From the IMG/VR virus record IMGVR_UViG_3300032164_000088, positions 1-20,932 of that record: a stretch of 20,932 bases of DNA; one strand, 5' to 3'. Under the pieces are notes generated by a model. It was not told the origin of the DNA. It was given only the letters and a program-made list of their open reading frames with translations, and did not search any database. Made by a program: the position numbers and the translations under genes. This DNA is from a virus. This document shows positions 6,976 through 14,611 of this stretch, piece by piece (within the stretch, counting starts at the first letter, position 1; each line of letters starts with the position of its first letter).

Positions 6976-7010
6976 CGATTTATGATTTACGATTTACGAT
7001 TTACGATTGA
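6976..7010 (+). repeat. Heptanucleotide repeat tract (GATTTAC type)
   Basis: GATTTAT, GATTTAC, GATTTAC, GATTTAC, GATTGAG, i.e. the opposite orientation of the AAATC-type tracts. It lies between the tape measure and M-like genes. Confidence 0.88.
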
Positions 7011-7022
7011 GGGAAGATGCTG

Positions 7023-7565
7023 ATGTCGTCCAGCTCGATTTCATCCAGCCTTTCATCTAGCTCGCTCAGCTCCCTGTCGGTCTCCTCGTCGTCGCTCAGT
7101 TCATCGAGCTCAGCCTCCGTCAGCTCTTCCTCCTCGCTATCCTCCAGCTCCAGCAGCAGTTGCGGCCTGGATTTTCCGGAATTGATGAGGGCCTCGGCTC
7201 GGGGCTTTCCCCAGGAGTTCGTGATCGACCCGGGCGTGGCTGCGGCCCAATTGGGCAATGGCCGCACCCGCACCCGCCGCGAGTGGCAAGACGCCTTTCG
7301 CGGCTGGCGGGACCGGCTCATCAATTGCAGTACGGCCGATTACGCCATTTTCGAGACCTTCTATCGGGTCACCGCCCATCGCAGCGTGCGGCCGTTCACA
7401 TGGACCAATCCCCGGACGCAGGAGCGGGTCCTGGTCCGCTTCTGGTTTCGGGAGCCGCCGCGCTGGCAGCGGGTCGTGGACCATCAGATCGAGTGGGCAG
7501 TGGATTTCACGCTGGCCGAATGCGCCGGGGCGACGGGCACCGGCTATGGAGGCGCGGATGTGTGA
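7023..7565 (+). CDS. Minor tail (distal tail) protein, lambda gpM-like, with polyserine N-terminus
   Basis: 180 residues from ATG 7023, about eight bases after GAGGGAA; ATG 7017 is in frame but too close to it. About the first 48 residues are Ser with scattered Leu, Val, Ile and Ala. The folded part follows: 'EFVIDPGVAAAQLGNGRTRTR', shown only as EFVIDPGVAAAQLG, then 'AIFETFYRVTAHRSVRPFTW', then 'ERVLVRFWFREPPRW' and 'VDFTLAEC'. The pattern (FxxFY, then a loop of aromatic residues and 'TW', then two strands ending 'F-x-L-x-E') matches lambda gpM and other distal-tail-like proteins, and the slot after the tape measure is that of M. It is paralogous to the gene at 14661. This is the only virion gene here whose Ser tract is N-terminal. 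Confidence 0.72.
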   Translation: MSSSSISSSLSSSSLSSLSVSSSSLSSSSSASVSSSSSLSSSSSSSCGLDFPELMRASARGFPQEFVIDPGVAAAQLGNGRTRTRREWQDAFRGWRDRLINCSTADYAIFETFYRVTAHRSVRPFTWTNPRTQERVLVRFWFREPPRWQRVVDHQIEWAVDFTLAECAGATGTGYGGADV

Positions 7566-7656
7566 TATTTGATGTGTGATGTTTGATTGAATTGGAGGCG
7601 GGCGTGCCCGCAAGAGTCTTGAAATCAAAAATCAAAAATCAAAAATCAAACATACC
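7561..7656. repeat. Composite palindromic element: heptamer arms around a GC hairpin
   Basis: Left arm heptamers (TGTGATA, TTTGATG, TGTGATG, TTTGATT), core 7594-7620 (GGAGGCGGGCGTGCCCGC then AAGAGTCTT) and right arm heptamers (AAATCAA four times, ending ACAT). The arms are inverted complements (GATGTTTGATT versus AATCAAACAT), so the whole can fold as one hairpin. The right arm runs up to the L-like ATG. Related cores are at 12221, 12289 and 13532. Confidence 0.88.
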
Positions 7657-8502
7657 ATGAAGCAGATCCCGGACCTCATTCTGCGGCGGCTGAAAGAGCT
7701 GGAGACAACGGAGCCGTTCGTCGCCCTCCTGGACGTGGCGATCAACGACATCGCCGATACCCACATCCGCCTGGCCCGCAATACCCGGACGATCACGTTC
7801 GGCGGGGTAGACTACGTGCCCGCCGCCTTCGACATGCAGGTCCTGGGCGTCACGAAGAGGGAGGGGATTCCGCAGTTCGACCTGGCGATCAGCGACGTAG
7901 AGGAGCGGCTGCGGCCCTCGCTCTATGCGACGAACTATTTCCGGGGTGCGACCCTGACGATCGCGATTGTCATGCCGGACGCCCTCGCCGTCTATTACCA
8001 GGACCTGATCACGGAGTACAGCATTCTCAAAGCCCGGCCGCAAGCGGAGTGGGTCTATCTGACGATCGGCGGGCCGGACCTATTGCGGAAGCGGTTCCCA
8101 TGTGGCCGATTCTTTGCGGACCTCTGCGAGTACCGGTTCGGGACCGATCCCCGCTGTCCCTACGTCCCGATGGCGGTCGATGCGGTCGGTCACGCCGCGG
8201 CCGGCCGGGTCACGGTCACGGCGGCCGGCCACGCGTTCGAGACGGACGATCAGGTGACACTGGCCGGAATCGTGGGGATTACCCCGTCCCTGACGGGCAA
8301 CTACGTAGTGGAAAAGCATGATGCCAACAGCTTCCACCTCGACAGCACCGACGGCGCTAATTACGCCGGGGCCTATACGGGCGGCGGCACGGCGGGTTTC
8401 ACGATCTGCGAGCGGAACCTGGACGCCTGCCGAAAACGGGCCGCGACGCTGCACTTCTGGGGCTGCGTGGGCCTCCGCAATCGCGTGGCCCGACTGGCTT
8501 GA
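7657..8502 (+). CDS. Minor tail protein, lambda gpL-like iron-sulphur protein with an inserted beta domain
   Basis: 281 residues. Residues 1-145 follow the gpL N-terminal region ('FVALLDVAIN', 'ITFGGVDYVPAAFDM', 'LAISDVEERLRP'). Then come 'LCEYRFGTDPRCPY' (Cys157, Cys167) and 'ICERNLDACRKR' (Cys251, Cys258), matching the C-terminal four-cysteine region of lambda gpL, which binds an iron-sulphur cluster near the tail tip. Further Cys are at 149 and 270. Between the two Cys pairs lies an extra block of about 78 residues (172-250) containing 'GHAFETDDQVTLAG' and 'GAYTGGGTAGFTI'. This resembles the small FCCH-like beta domain often seen repeated in phage tail proteins. Position after M and before K-I-J is as in lambda. 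No Shine-Dalgarno is visible. Confidence 0.85.
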   Translation: MKQIPDLILRRLKELETTEPFVALLDVAINDIADTHIRLARNTRTITFGGVDYVPAAFDMQVLGVTKREGIPQFDLAISDVEERLRPSLYATNYFRGATLTIAIVMPDALAVYYQDLITEYSILKARPQAEWVYLTIGGPDLLRKRFPCGRFFADLCEYRFGTDPRCPYVPMAVDAVGHAAAGRVTVTAAGHAFETDDQVTLAGIVGITPSLTGNYVVEKHDANSFHLDSTDGANYAGAYTGGGTAGFTICERNLDACRKRAATLHFWGCVGLRNRVARLA

Positions 8503-8540
8503 AAATGATAAATCAAACATCGAACATCAAAAATCAAACT
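8503..8540 (+). repeat. Heptanucleotide repeat tract translated as the N-terminus of the K-I-J fusion
   Basis: Units GATAAAT, CAAACAT, CGAACAT, CAAAAAT, CAAACTT. The only good start codon (ATG 8505) lies at its left edge, so the tract is read as MINQTSNIKNQTS. Confidence 0.85.
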
Positions 8541-11500
8541 TCCGGCAATTGCTGGCGGCTCGTTCAAGCGACCCGTCAGGCGGCCGGTCTCGCCATGCCG
8601 GATCAGTTGCCGTGGTTGGCCGGTCTCGTGCGCGGCCCGGCCGGACCCGCCCGCTTCGTCCGTCTCGCCGCCCCGCAGACCTACGCCATCGTCGCGATCC
8701 GGATGGGGGAATACGTCACGCACCTCGGCGTGGTGCTCTCACCGCAGGAGTTCCTCCACGCGACGGACGCGGGACCACGGGTGGAGCGGATCGAGGCGTG
8801 GGCCCCCCGGATCGAGGGCTTCTACGAGTTCGCGTACCCCGCCCTCCCGCCCGGCCGTGAGGAAAGCGGCGCCGTGCCGGGGTCCCTGACGATCCTCACG
8901 AATCCCCTGACCGGCGCCACGCGGGCCGCGGCTGGTCCTGCCGCGGGCCGCAGTATCGCCGAATGGTTGGCCCAGGAAGGCGTCCCGGCGGCGGCCTGCC
9001 TCTTGAATGGGGAGCCGTTGGGACCGAAGGAATGGTCCTATCGTCCCCGGCCCGGGGACCGCGTGCAGGTGATCGTTCTCGTGGGCAAGGACACGCAGAT
9101 GATGGGCATGATCCTGATGGTGATGCTCGCCGTCGTGTCCTACGGAGTTGGGGGCTATGTCGGCGGGGCAGCGGGCCTTGGTTGGGGTCAGGGTTGGGGT
9201 GCGGCGGCCGCCGCCGGCATTATGATCGGCGGGTCGCTGCTGCTGAATACCCTGCTCGCCCCCGGCGCCCCGGACGCGGCCCAGGCCCGGCAGGCGCAAT
9301 GGAGCGATCAGACCATCCAGGCCCAGGGCGGGGCGGTCCCGAAAATCTATGGCGACGTGCGGGTCCACGGCAACATCATCGGCCATTACAGTGAGTTGGG
9401 AGCCGTGACCACCCGGGGCCTGCAACCAGCCTGGTGGATTGCCATCGAAGAGGGTTGGCGGCAATTCTTTAATTTGACTAATCCAGAATTGAATACCCCT
9501 ATCACGGCGACGCCGGTCAAATTGAGCACGCAGCACCTCCGGAATGTCCTGATCTGTTTCGGGGAAGGCCCCATCGGCAGTTTCGACGTGTCCTCGCTCC
9601 GAATCAACGACCAATCGATTACCGACCTGGCCGGCGTGGCCGTCGAATATCGCAACGGCACGCTCGAACAGACGGCAATGAGCAAGTTCAACACGGAGAC
9701 CCCGATCGAATTCTTCGCCGGCTACGTGCTGCCCTATGACACCAATGTCCGGACGTACACCCTGCCGGGCACCGGCTACGATGACGCCGAGGTGACGGTC
9801 GTCTATACGAACGGCATCTGGAGCATGGACCAAAGCGAGCTGGTTCCGCAGCGGGTGGTGCTCAAGGTCGAGGTTGGGGACGCGGTGGGGAATACGTGGC
9901 AAACGCTCTTTGCCGGGTTCGTGTGGGGCGAGACGACGAATCCCCTGCGCGTCGTTTACCGCGCCTCCACGACCTACGAGGGCGGAGCGCCCCTGGCCAT
10001 CACGCGGGCGATGCAGCCCCGCTTTCGGGTGACGCGGATCGAGCCGAGTTATCAGGGCACCACCTGGGGCGGCGACTGCATGATCGGCGAGGTCCGGGGC
10101 ATCCTGAACGAGGTCTTCGAGCATCCGGGCAAGGTCCTCATGCAGATCTCCGCCCTGCCCTCCGATCTGCTCTCCGGCTCGCTTGACGTCAGTATCGTGG
10201 TTCACGGCTCCATTCTGCAGCGTTGGGATGCGGCGGCCAACCCGCCGGCCTGGGTGCTGGACGCGGTCAAGCCGCAGAACCCCGCCTGGATCGATTATGA
10301 CATCCTGACGTATCCGCTCATCAGCGGCGATGGGATAGGGACACCCTACGCCGTCGAGGAGTATCGGGGCGTCGATCCGGACACGATCGATCTGACGGGT
10401 TTCCTGGCCACGGAGGTCCTGGCGGATGGCCAGGTCCCGGACGGCCTGGGCGGCGCCGGACTGGAGAATCGGATCGAGATCGACACCGTCTTCGGGGAGA
10501 CGGGCAACGTGTATGACGCGGTCCGGCGGATCGGGGTGACGGGCCGGGCGGGCCTCGACCTGCGGGGCAATCAGGTGGGGCTCTGGTGCGACGACGCCCG
10601 CGTGCCTTGCGGCCTGTTCGGCGACGGCAATTGGCTGAAGGACTCCTGGGAGCCGGACCCGATCCCGCAGGCGGACCGGGCGGCGGAGCTGGAGATCGTC
10701 TATTACGACCAGGATAACGGGGATGAGCAAACGCCGATCCTGGTGCCGGACCTGGAGATCGAGACGACGAACCGGTCAGCGATCGATTGCCGGGGCACCC
10801 GGCGGCGGAGCGAGGCCTGGCGGACGGGCCGGTACAATCTCGCCCGCAATCGCCTGCTGGATCTCGCGGGCCGGTTCGCGACGGACATCGACGGCATCAT
10901 TTACGAGCCGGGGGACGTGCTCTATATCCAGTTGCCCGGCCGGTCCTGGGGCGGCCGCTTGGCGGCGGTGGATTCCGGGGCGGATACGGTCACGCTGGAC
11001 CAAGACGTCCGGACGTCCGCCGGCGCTTGTCTGATCGTCCAAGTCCGCGATTCCGTGACGGGCGGGCAGGCGGCCGGCTATCGGCTGGTGGCGTCGCTCG
11101 CCGGGCGGGTCGTCAGTTTCGCGGGCGCCTGGATTTTCCCGGCGGGCGTGACGGCGGCGGCGGCGGCGGATGACGCCTATCTGTTCGGTCCCGCCGCGAT
11201 CCTGACCGACACCTTCGAGGTGATGGAGGTCCAGCCGCAGGCGCACCTGCAATTCGGGATCTCGGTGATCCGCTACGCCGCCGGGGTGTACACGGCGGAT
11301 GATGAAGAGTCGGGGATCTCGATCGATTCCGGCGTGGCGGTCGATCCGCCCACGGCCGGACCGCCGCGGCCGCCGACGCCGGCCCAAATGGCCGCCCTGC
11401 TGCCGCCGGGCGCCTTAGCGCCGCCGCCCAGCCGGGGTCTGCGCGTCTCCGCCCTCGACGTGACGGGCGATGGCGACGATACGATCTCCTGGCTCGCCGG

Positions 11501-12173
11501 CAGCATCTCCTACGCGGGCTACGTCTATCCGATCGTCGCCGGCGCCACGACGGATAAATACGTCTGGTTCGATCCCGGCGCCGTGGACCCCTTGACCCTG
11601 AAAACCGGTGCGACCTGGCCCGCCGATCCCGACATCTACAAGATGTTCATCAACGTTGCCGGCCAGCCGGTGGCGCTCTACGGCCAGCAGGTGGTCGGCG
11701 AGGACCCGGCCGGCGTCCTGCCGCTCTTGGTCGATGGCTCCCGGGTCGCGGCCAAATTGGGGATCACCGGCCACGCCTGGTTCGACGCCGAGTATGACAA
11801 CGGCAATTCCGGCGCGGCTAAGACGATCGACTGGCACAACGGCAATAAGCAGCTCCTGACCCTGACCGCGAGCTGCAATTTGACGTTCACCAATCCGGAC
11901 GGCGCGGCGAACCTGGTCCTGCGGCTGATCCAGGGCGGCGCGGGCGGCTACACGCTGACCTTGCCCCCGAGCACCTATATCGTGGGCGGGACGGCCTTGA
12001 CCTTGAGCGCGGCGGTCGGAGCCGAGGACATTCTGACCCTCTATTACCCCGGCGGCGGCAAGGGCTACCGGGTGGTGGCGGCGGCCTCGCAGCAATTGTC
12101 CAGCTCATCGAGCACGTCGTCGTCGTCGTCATCCTCATCGGAATCGTCGTCCAGCTCCTCGGGAGGGGCATAG
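8505..12173 (+). CDS. Fused tail-tip protein: NlpC/P60 peptidase (K) + ubiquitin-like (I) + host-specificity/tip protein (J)
   Basis: 1222 residues from ATG 8505; TTG 8499 is an alternative. Residues about 14-110: NlpC/P60 (C40) peptidase with Cys16 in 'NCWRLV', His73 in 'THLGVVL' and His85 in 'FLHATD'. The 12-residue gap between the two His is typical of the family, as is 'HLGVVL....FLHA'. Residues about 126-194: a beta-grasp ubiquitin-like domain ending 'RPGDRVQVIVLVGKD', as in gpI. Residues about 197-250: a hydrophobic glycine-rich segment, then 'AQGGAVPKIYGDVRV', the start of the gpJ body. A Pro-rich hinge near 946-978 leads to a C-terminal beta domain (about 1091-1194, 'IDWHNGNKQLLTL', 'LVLRLIQGG', 'DILTLYYPGGG') like fibre receptor-binding ends. 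Last comes a Ser tail. It would cut peptidoglycan and bind the host. The MPN/JAB domain of lambda gpK is missing. There is no Shine-Dalgarno. Confidence 0.88.
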   Translation: MINQTSNIKNQTSGNCWRLVQATRQAAGLAMPDQLPWLAGLVRGPAGPARFVRLAAPQTYAIVAIRMGEYVTHLGVVLSPQEFLHATDAGPRVERIEAWAPRIEGFYEFAYPALPPGREESGAVPGSLTILTNPLTGATRAAAGPAAGRSIAEWLAQEGVPAAACLLNGEPLGPKEWSYRPRPGDRVQVIVLVGKDTQMMGMILMVMLAVVSYGVGGYVGGAAGLGWGQGWGAAAAAGIMIGGSLLLNTLLAPGAPDAAQARQAQWSDQTIQAQGGAVPKIYGDVRVHGNIIGHYSELGAVTTRGLQPAWWIAIEEGWRQFFNLTNPELNTPITATPVKLSTQHLRNVLICFGEGPIGSFDVSSLRINDQSITDLAGVAVEYRNGTLEQTAMSKFNTETPIEFFAGYVLPYDTNVRTYTLPGTGYDDAEVTVVYTNGIWSMDQSELVPQRVVLKVEVGDAVGNTWQTLFAGFVWGETTNPLRVVYRASTTYEGGAPLAITRAMQPRFRVTRIEPSYQGTTWGGDCMIGEVRGILNEVFEHPGKVLMQISALPSDLLSGSLDVSIVVHGSILQRWDAAANPPAWVLDAVKPQNPAWIDYDILTYPLISGDGIGTPYAVEEYRGVDPDTIDLTGFLATEVLADGQVPDGLGGAGLENRIEIDTVFGETGNVYDAVRRIGVTGRAGLDLRGNQVGLWCDDARVPCGLFGDGNWLKDSWEPDPIPQADRAAELEIVYYDQDNGDEQTPILVPDLEIETTNRSAIDCRGTRRRSEAWRTGRYNLARNRLLDLAGRFATDIDGIIYEPGDVLYIQLPGRSWGGRLAAVDSGADTVTLDQDVRTSAGACLIVQVRDSVTGGQAAGYRLVASLAGRVVSFAGAWIFPAGVTAAAAADDAYLFGPAAILTDTFEVMEVQPQAHLQFGISVIRYAAGVYTADDEESGISIDSGVAVDPPTAGPPRPPTPAQMAALLPPGALAPPPSRGLRVSALDVTGDGDDTISWLAGSISYAGYVYPIVAGATTDKYVWFDPGAVDPLTLKTGATWPADPDIYKMFINVAGQPVALYGQQVVGEDPAGVLPLLVDGSRVAAKLGITGHAWFDAEYDNGNSGAAKTIDWHNGNKQLLTLTASCNLTFTNPDGAANLVLRLIQGGAGGYTLTLPPSTYIVGGTALTLSAAVGAEDILTLYYPGGGKGYRVVAAASQQLSSSSSTSSSSSSSSESSSSSSGGA

Positions 12174-12350
12174 TGGATGTGTGAAGTGTGATGTTCGAAG
12201 TGTGATGTTTGATTGAGGTTGGAGGCGGGCGTGCCCGCAAGAGTCTTGAAATCAACAATCAAAAATCAGAAATCAAAGATCACAAAATGAGGCGGGCGTG
12301 CCCGCAAGAATCTTGAAATCAACAATCAAAAATCAGAAATCAAAAAGGCC
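12174..12350. repeat. Tandemly duplicated composite repeat region
   Basis: Heptamers of TGTGATG/TTTGATT type (12176-12214) lead into a GGCGGGCGTGCCCGC core at 12221 and AAATCAA/CAATCAA heptamers. Then a second copy of core plus heptamers begins about 67 bases later at 12289, with one mismatch (AAGAGTCTT versus AAGAATCTT) over some 53 bases. This fills most of the 260-base gap after the tip gene; no intact gene is seen in it. Confidence 0.85.
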
Positions 12351-12354
12351 ATGA

Positions 12355-12420
12355 AGCAGAACGGGCACGCCGATCTACTGGGCGGCCCTCTTGACCAACT
12401 TCGGCACACCGCCGGCATAG
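12355..12420 (+). pseudogene. Possible relic of a small tail-associated reading frame
   Basis: One frame reads GTPIYWAALLTNFGTPPA up to a TAG at 12418-12420. Its third positions are almost all G or C, like true genes here. A TGA at 12352 and the lack of a start codon prevent expression as it stands. The ATG at 12351 opens a different frame (26 codons) with less gene-like codon use. This looks like the surviving 3' end of a gene cut by the adjacent repeats, but it is short and uncertain. Confidence 0.3.
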
Positions 12421-12433
12421 AAAGGAATTGATT

Positions 12434-13492
12434 ATGGCTTTGCTGATGCAGGAGAGCTTTGATTTTTACGCCTCAACGGCGAGTCTTTTGAATTCGGCGT
12501 GGACCAGAGCCACGGGTTCACTCTCCGCTCCGGGTGGGCGTCGATCTTCACGCGCAGCCTCGGTTAATGGTTATGCCACTGGTTTAACATATTGGATTTC
12601 GTACATCCTCCCTGTAGAAAATACTGGGGTCATCTGGTGGGGATTTGCGTTTGCCCAAGAGGCATTAGCGGGGGTGAATACGGAATGGATTCGGGGGCAA
12701 TCGGCGGCCCCGGCCTCCGGCAACCAATTTACTCTAGATATCACCGCCGCCGGTCGCGTGCGGGTCAAAGTCTCGGCGGCGGGCGCCGTTCTGGCCGAGA
12801 GTGCGGACGGCGCGATAAAACTGGATGGGACGTTCCAGTTCATCGAGATCGGCTTTCAATGTGCCGCGAGCGCCTCCGTGGCGGTCTGGGTGAACGGCGT
12901 GTCCGTGTTGTCCGGTAATGCTTTGAATCTGCGGCAATCGGGTGCGGGTGGCTGCGGCCGACTGGTTTGTGGGAGTCCAGCCAATAACGTCGCTAACGCC
13001 GCCTTCTACGATGATATGTACCTGTTGGATACCACTGGGGATGCCCCATTCAATGCCCGGCTCGGCGACTACAAAGTGGATGCCCATCTATTCACGGCGG
13101 ATGACGACGTCGAATGGGCCAGCACCGAAGCCGCCCATCACGACTCGATCAACGTGGTCGGGGCCAACTACGCCGTTGATTATATCGAGAGCGACGGGGT
13201 CGGCGAGCAGGATTCCTTCGCGATCACGCCGGGCGATATGACGACGATTCAGGCGGTGGAGCTTGTCGCCTACTGCCGCAATCCGGGCGGCGGGACGGCG
13301 AAGTGCAAGCCCTTCGTGAAGATCGACAGCACGATATACTACGGCGATGAAGTGACGCTGCCGGCGGATACCTGTAATAAGCGGAGTTACGTTTGGCTGC
13401 TGAACCCGGCGGGCGATCCCGACCCGATCCCGTGGACCAAGGCGGTCGTGACGGATGCCACGTTCGGCTGGGAAACGACGGTACTGGCGTAA
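12434..13492 (+). CDS. Lectin-like (concanavalin-type) phage surface or fibre protein
   Basis: 352 residues from ATG 12434, preceded by AAAGGAATTGATT. Residues about 1-210 show a beta-sandwich pattern, with 'MQESFDFYA' at the start, 'FTLDITAAGRVRVKV', 'IEIGFQCAASASVAVWVNG' and 'AAFYDDMYLLDTTGDAP'. It resembles LamG/concanavalin A-like domains, where the 'DDMYLLDTTG' strand is common in phage structural proteins. The second half ('LGDYKVDAHLFTADDD', 'SINVVGANYAVDYIES', 'WETTVLA') is typical of the same phage proteins. Likely a tail-tip or fibre accessory that binds glycans; exact role unknown. It has no Ser tail. Its 5' third is somewhat less GC-rich than the neighbouring genes. Confidence 0.65.
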   Translation: MALLMQESFDFYASTASLLNSAWTRATGSLSAPGGRRSSRAASVNGYATGLTYWISYILPVENTGVIWWGFAFAQEALAGVNTEWIRGQSAAPASGNQFTLDITAAGRVRVKVSAAGAVLAESADGAIKLDGTFQFIEIGFQCAASASVAVWVNGVSVLSGNALNLRQSGAGGCGRLVCGSPANNVANAAFYDDMYLLDTTGDAPFNARLGDYKVDAHLFTADDDVEWASTEAAHHDSINVVGANYAVDYIESDGVGEQDSFAITPGDMTTIQAVELVAYCRNPGGGTAKCKPFVKIDSTIYYGDEVTLPADTCNKRSYVWLLNPAGDPDPIPWTKAVVTDATFGWETTVLA

Positions 13493-13596
13493 GGAAGTTT
13501 GATGTTTGAAGTGAGAAGTTTGATTTGAGTTGGAGGCGGGCGTAGCCCGCAAGAGTCTTAAATCAACCATCAACCATCAACAATCAAACTTGACCT
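13493..13596. repeat. Composite palindromic element with arms AAGTTTGAT / ATCAAACTT
   Basis: Left heptamers (GTTTGAT, GTTTGAA, GTGAGAA, GTTTGAT), core at 13532-13560 (GGAGGCGGGCGTAGCCCGC then AAGAGTCTTA), right heptamers (AAATCAA, CCATCAA, CCATCAA, CAATCAA) ending ACTT. The arms again pair as inverted complements. It runs up to the next gene and leaves no ribosome binding site. Confidence 0.88.
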
Positions 13597-14601
13597 ATGG
13601 CTGCTCTGATTCCAGTGATGACTTCGAACACCGCCCCCTCGGGCACGGCCTCGGCCAGTACGGCCCTCTCCACGACCTACGCCGCCTGGAAGGCGATGGA
13701 CGATTCGACCGCCACCTGGTGGAGTACGACGGACGCCGGTTCGGGCACCTGCTGGCTGATGTATTCCTGGGGAGCCAACAACAGCAAAATCATCACGTCG
13801 TACACGATCCGGGCCCGGTCGGGCGCGGGCAATCAGGCGGGCGCCCCCCACGACTTCAAACTGCAGGGTTACAACGGCTCGACCTATACCGATCTCGACA
13901 CGCAGACACACCAGAGTTTCGGCGACTCCGAAGTCAAGACCTACAATTTCAGCAATACGACAGCCTACCAGGCTTACCGGCTGAACATCACGGCGGACAA
14001 TGGCGGCACGTACACCGAGGTCGCGGAATTGGAGCTGCTGACCACGACGCCCTACGCCCGAATCGAGTTGGCGGGCGTGACGATCGTGTGCAAGGCCCCA
14101 GCGCCCCGGATTTTGCTGGCGGGCGTGCAGATCGCGTGGACCCTGACCGCGCCGGGCCAGGCGCTCAATCCTTCCCCGGCGGATGAGGCGATTGACGTTC
14201 TGCTGGACGCCGAATTGTCGTGGACCGATGGCGGCGGAACTGTCACATTCGACGTGTACCTCGGCACGGACCCGGACGATTTGGATCTGGTCAGTGACGA
14301 TCAGGCCGGTCTATCCTATCAGCCGCCGGCCGCCCTCGATCCGGGCACGATCTATTACTGGCAAATCGACGCGACGAACGCGGTGGGCACGACCGCGGGC
14401 GACATCTGGTCCTTCACGACGGCCGCCTCCTCTTCGAGCTCGAGCAGCAGTTCCAGCCTTTCCTCGTCGAGCAGTTCCGAATCCGTGTCGTCTTCATCCT
14501 CATCGTCATCGTCCTCCTCCTCCAGCAGTTCCAGCTCCTCGAGCAGTATGGCCGCCGAGGAAACCGGCATCGTGACGATGTTCCTGGGCTTCCACTTTTG
14601 A
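13597..14601 (+). CDS. Discoidin (F5/8 type C)-like plus FN3-like adhesin with polyserine tract
   Basis: 334 residues. About 10-148: an F5/8 type C-like carbohydrate-binding domain ('TYAAWKAMDDSTATWWST', 'SKIITSYTIRARSG', 'PHDFKLQGYNGSTYTDL', 'AYRLNITADNGG', 'VAELELL'). About 152-182: two copies of a short motif, 'ARIELAGVTIVCK' and 'PRILLAGVQIAW'. About 188-276: a fibronectin type III-like domain ('LNPSPADEAIDV', 'VTFDVYLGTDPDDLDLV', 'DPGTIYYWQIDATN', 'IWSFTTAA'). Then about 40 residues nearly all Ser, and a final 17-residue peptide starting MAAEETG. It is probably a secreted-looking virion surface or fibre protein binding host glycans. No signal peptide is seen, which fits a virion rather than an exported protein. 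Confidence 0.75.
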   Translation: MAALIPVMTSNTAPSGTASASTALSTTYAAWKAMDDSTATWWSTTDAGSGTCWLMYSWGANNSKIITSYTIRARSGAGNQAGAPHDFKLQGYNGSTYTDLDTQTHQSFGDSEVKTYNFSNTTAYQAYRLNITADNGGTYTEVAELELLTTTPYARIELAGVTIVCKAPAPRILLAGVQIAWTLTAPGQALNPSPADEAIDVLLDAELSWTDGGGTVTFDVYLGTDPDDLDLVSDDQAGLSYQPPAALDPGTIYYWQIDATNAVGTTAGDIWSFTTAASSSSSSSSSSLSSSSSSESVSSSSSSSSSSSSSSSSSSSSMAAEETGIVTMFLGFHF

Positions 14602-14611
14602 GCGGCCTCTC

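Noticed and set aside
8739-10730. 663-codon open frame on the minus strand
   Set aside because: It lies antisense to the K-I-J gene. Long antisense frames are common in GC-rich genes, its Arg/Pro/Asp/His-rich product resembles no family, and the plus-strand protein has clear motifs.
12221-12345. Possible CRISPR-like array
   Set aside because: Only two copies, with low-complexity heptamers in place of unique spacers and no cas genes.
12351-12431. 26-codon frame beginning MKQNGHADLL
   Set aside because: Its codon use is unlike the neighbouring genes, and a different frame over the same bases looks more like a coding remnant.
12434-14601. Diversity-generating retroelement target
   Set aside because: The lectin- and discoidin-like adhesins would suit as targets, but no reverse transcriptase and no template/variable repeat pair is present in the window.
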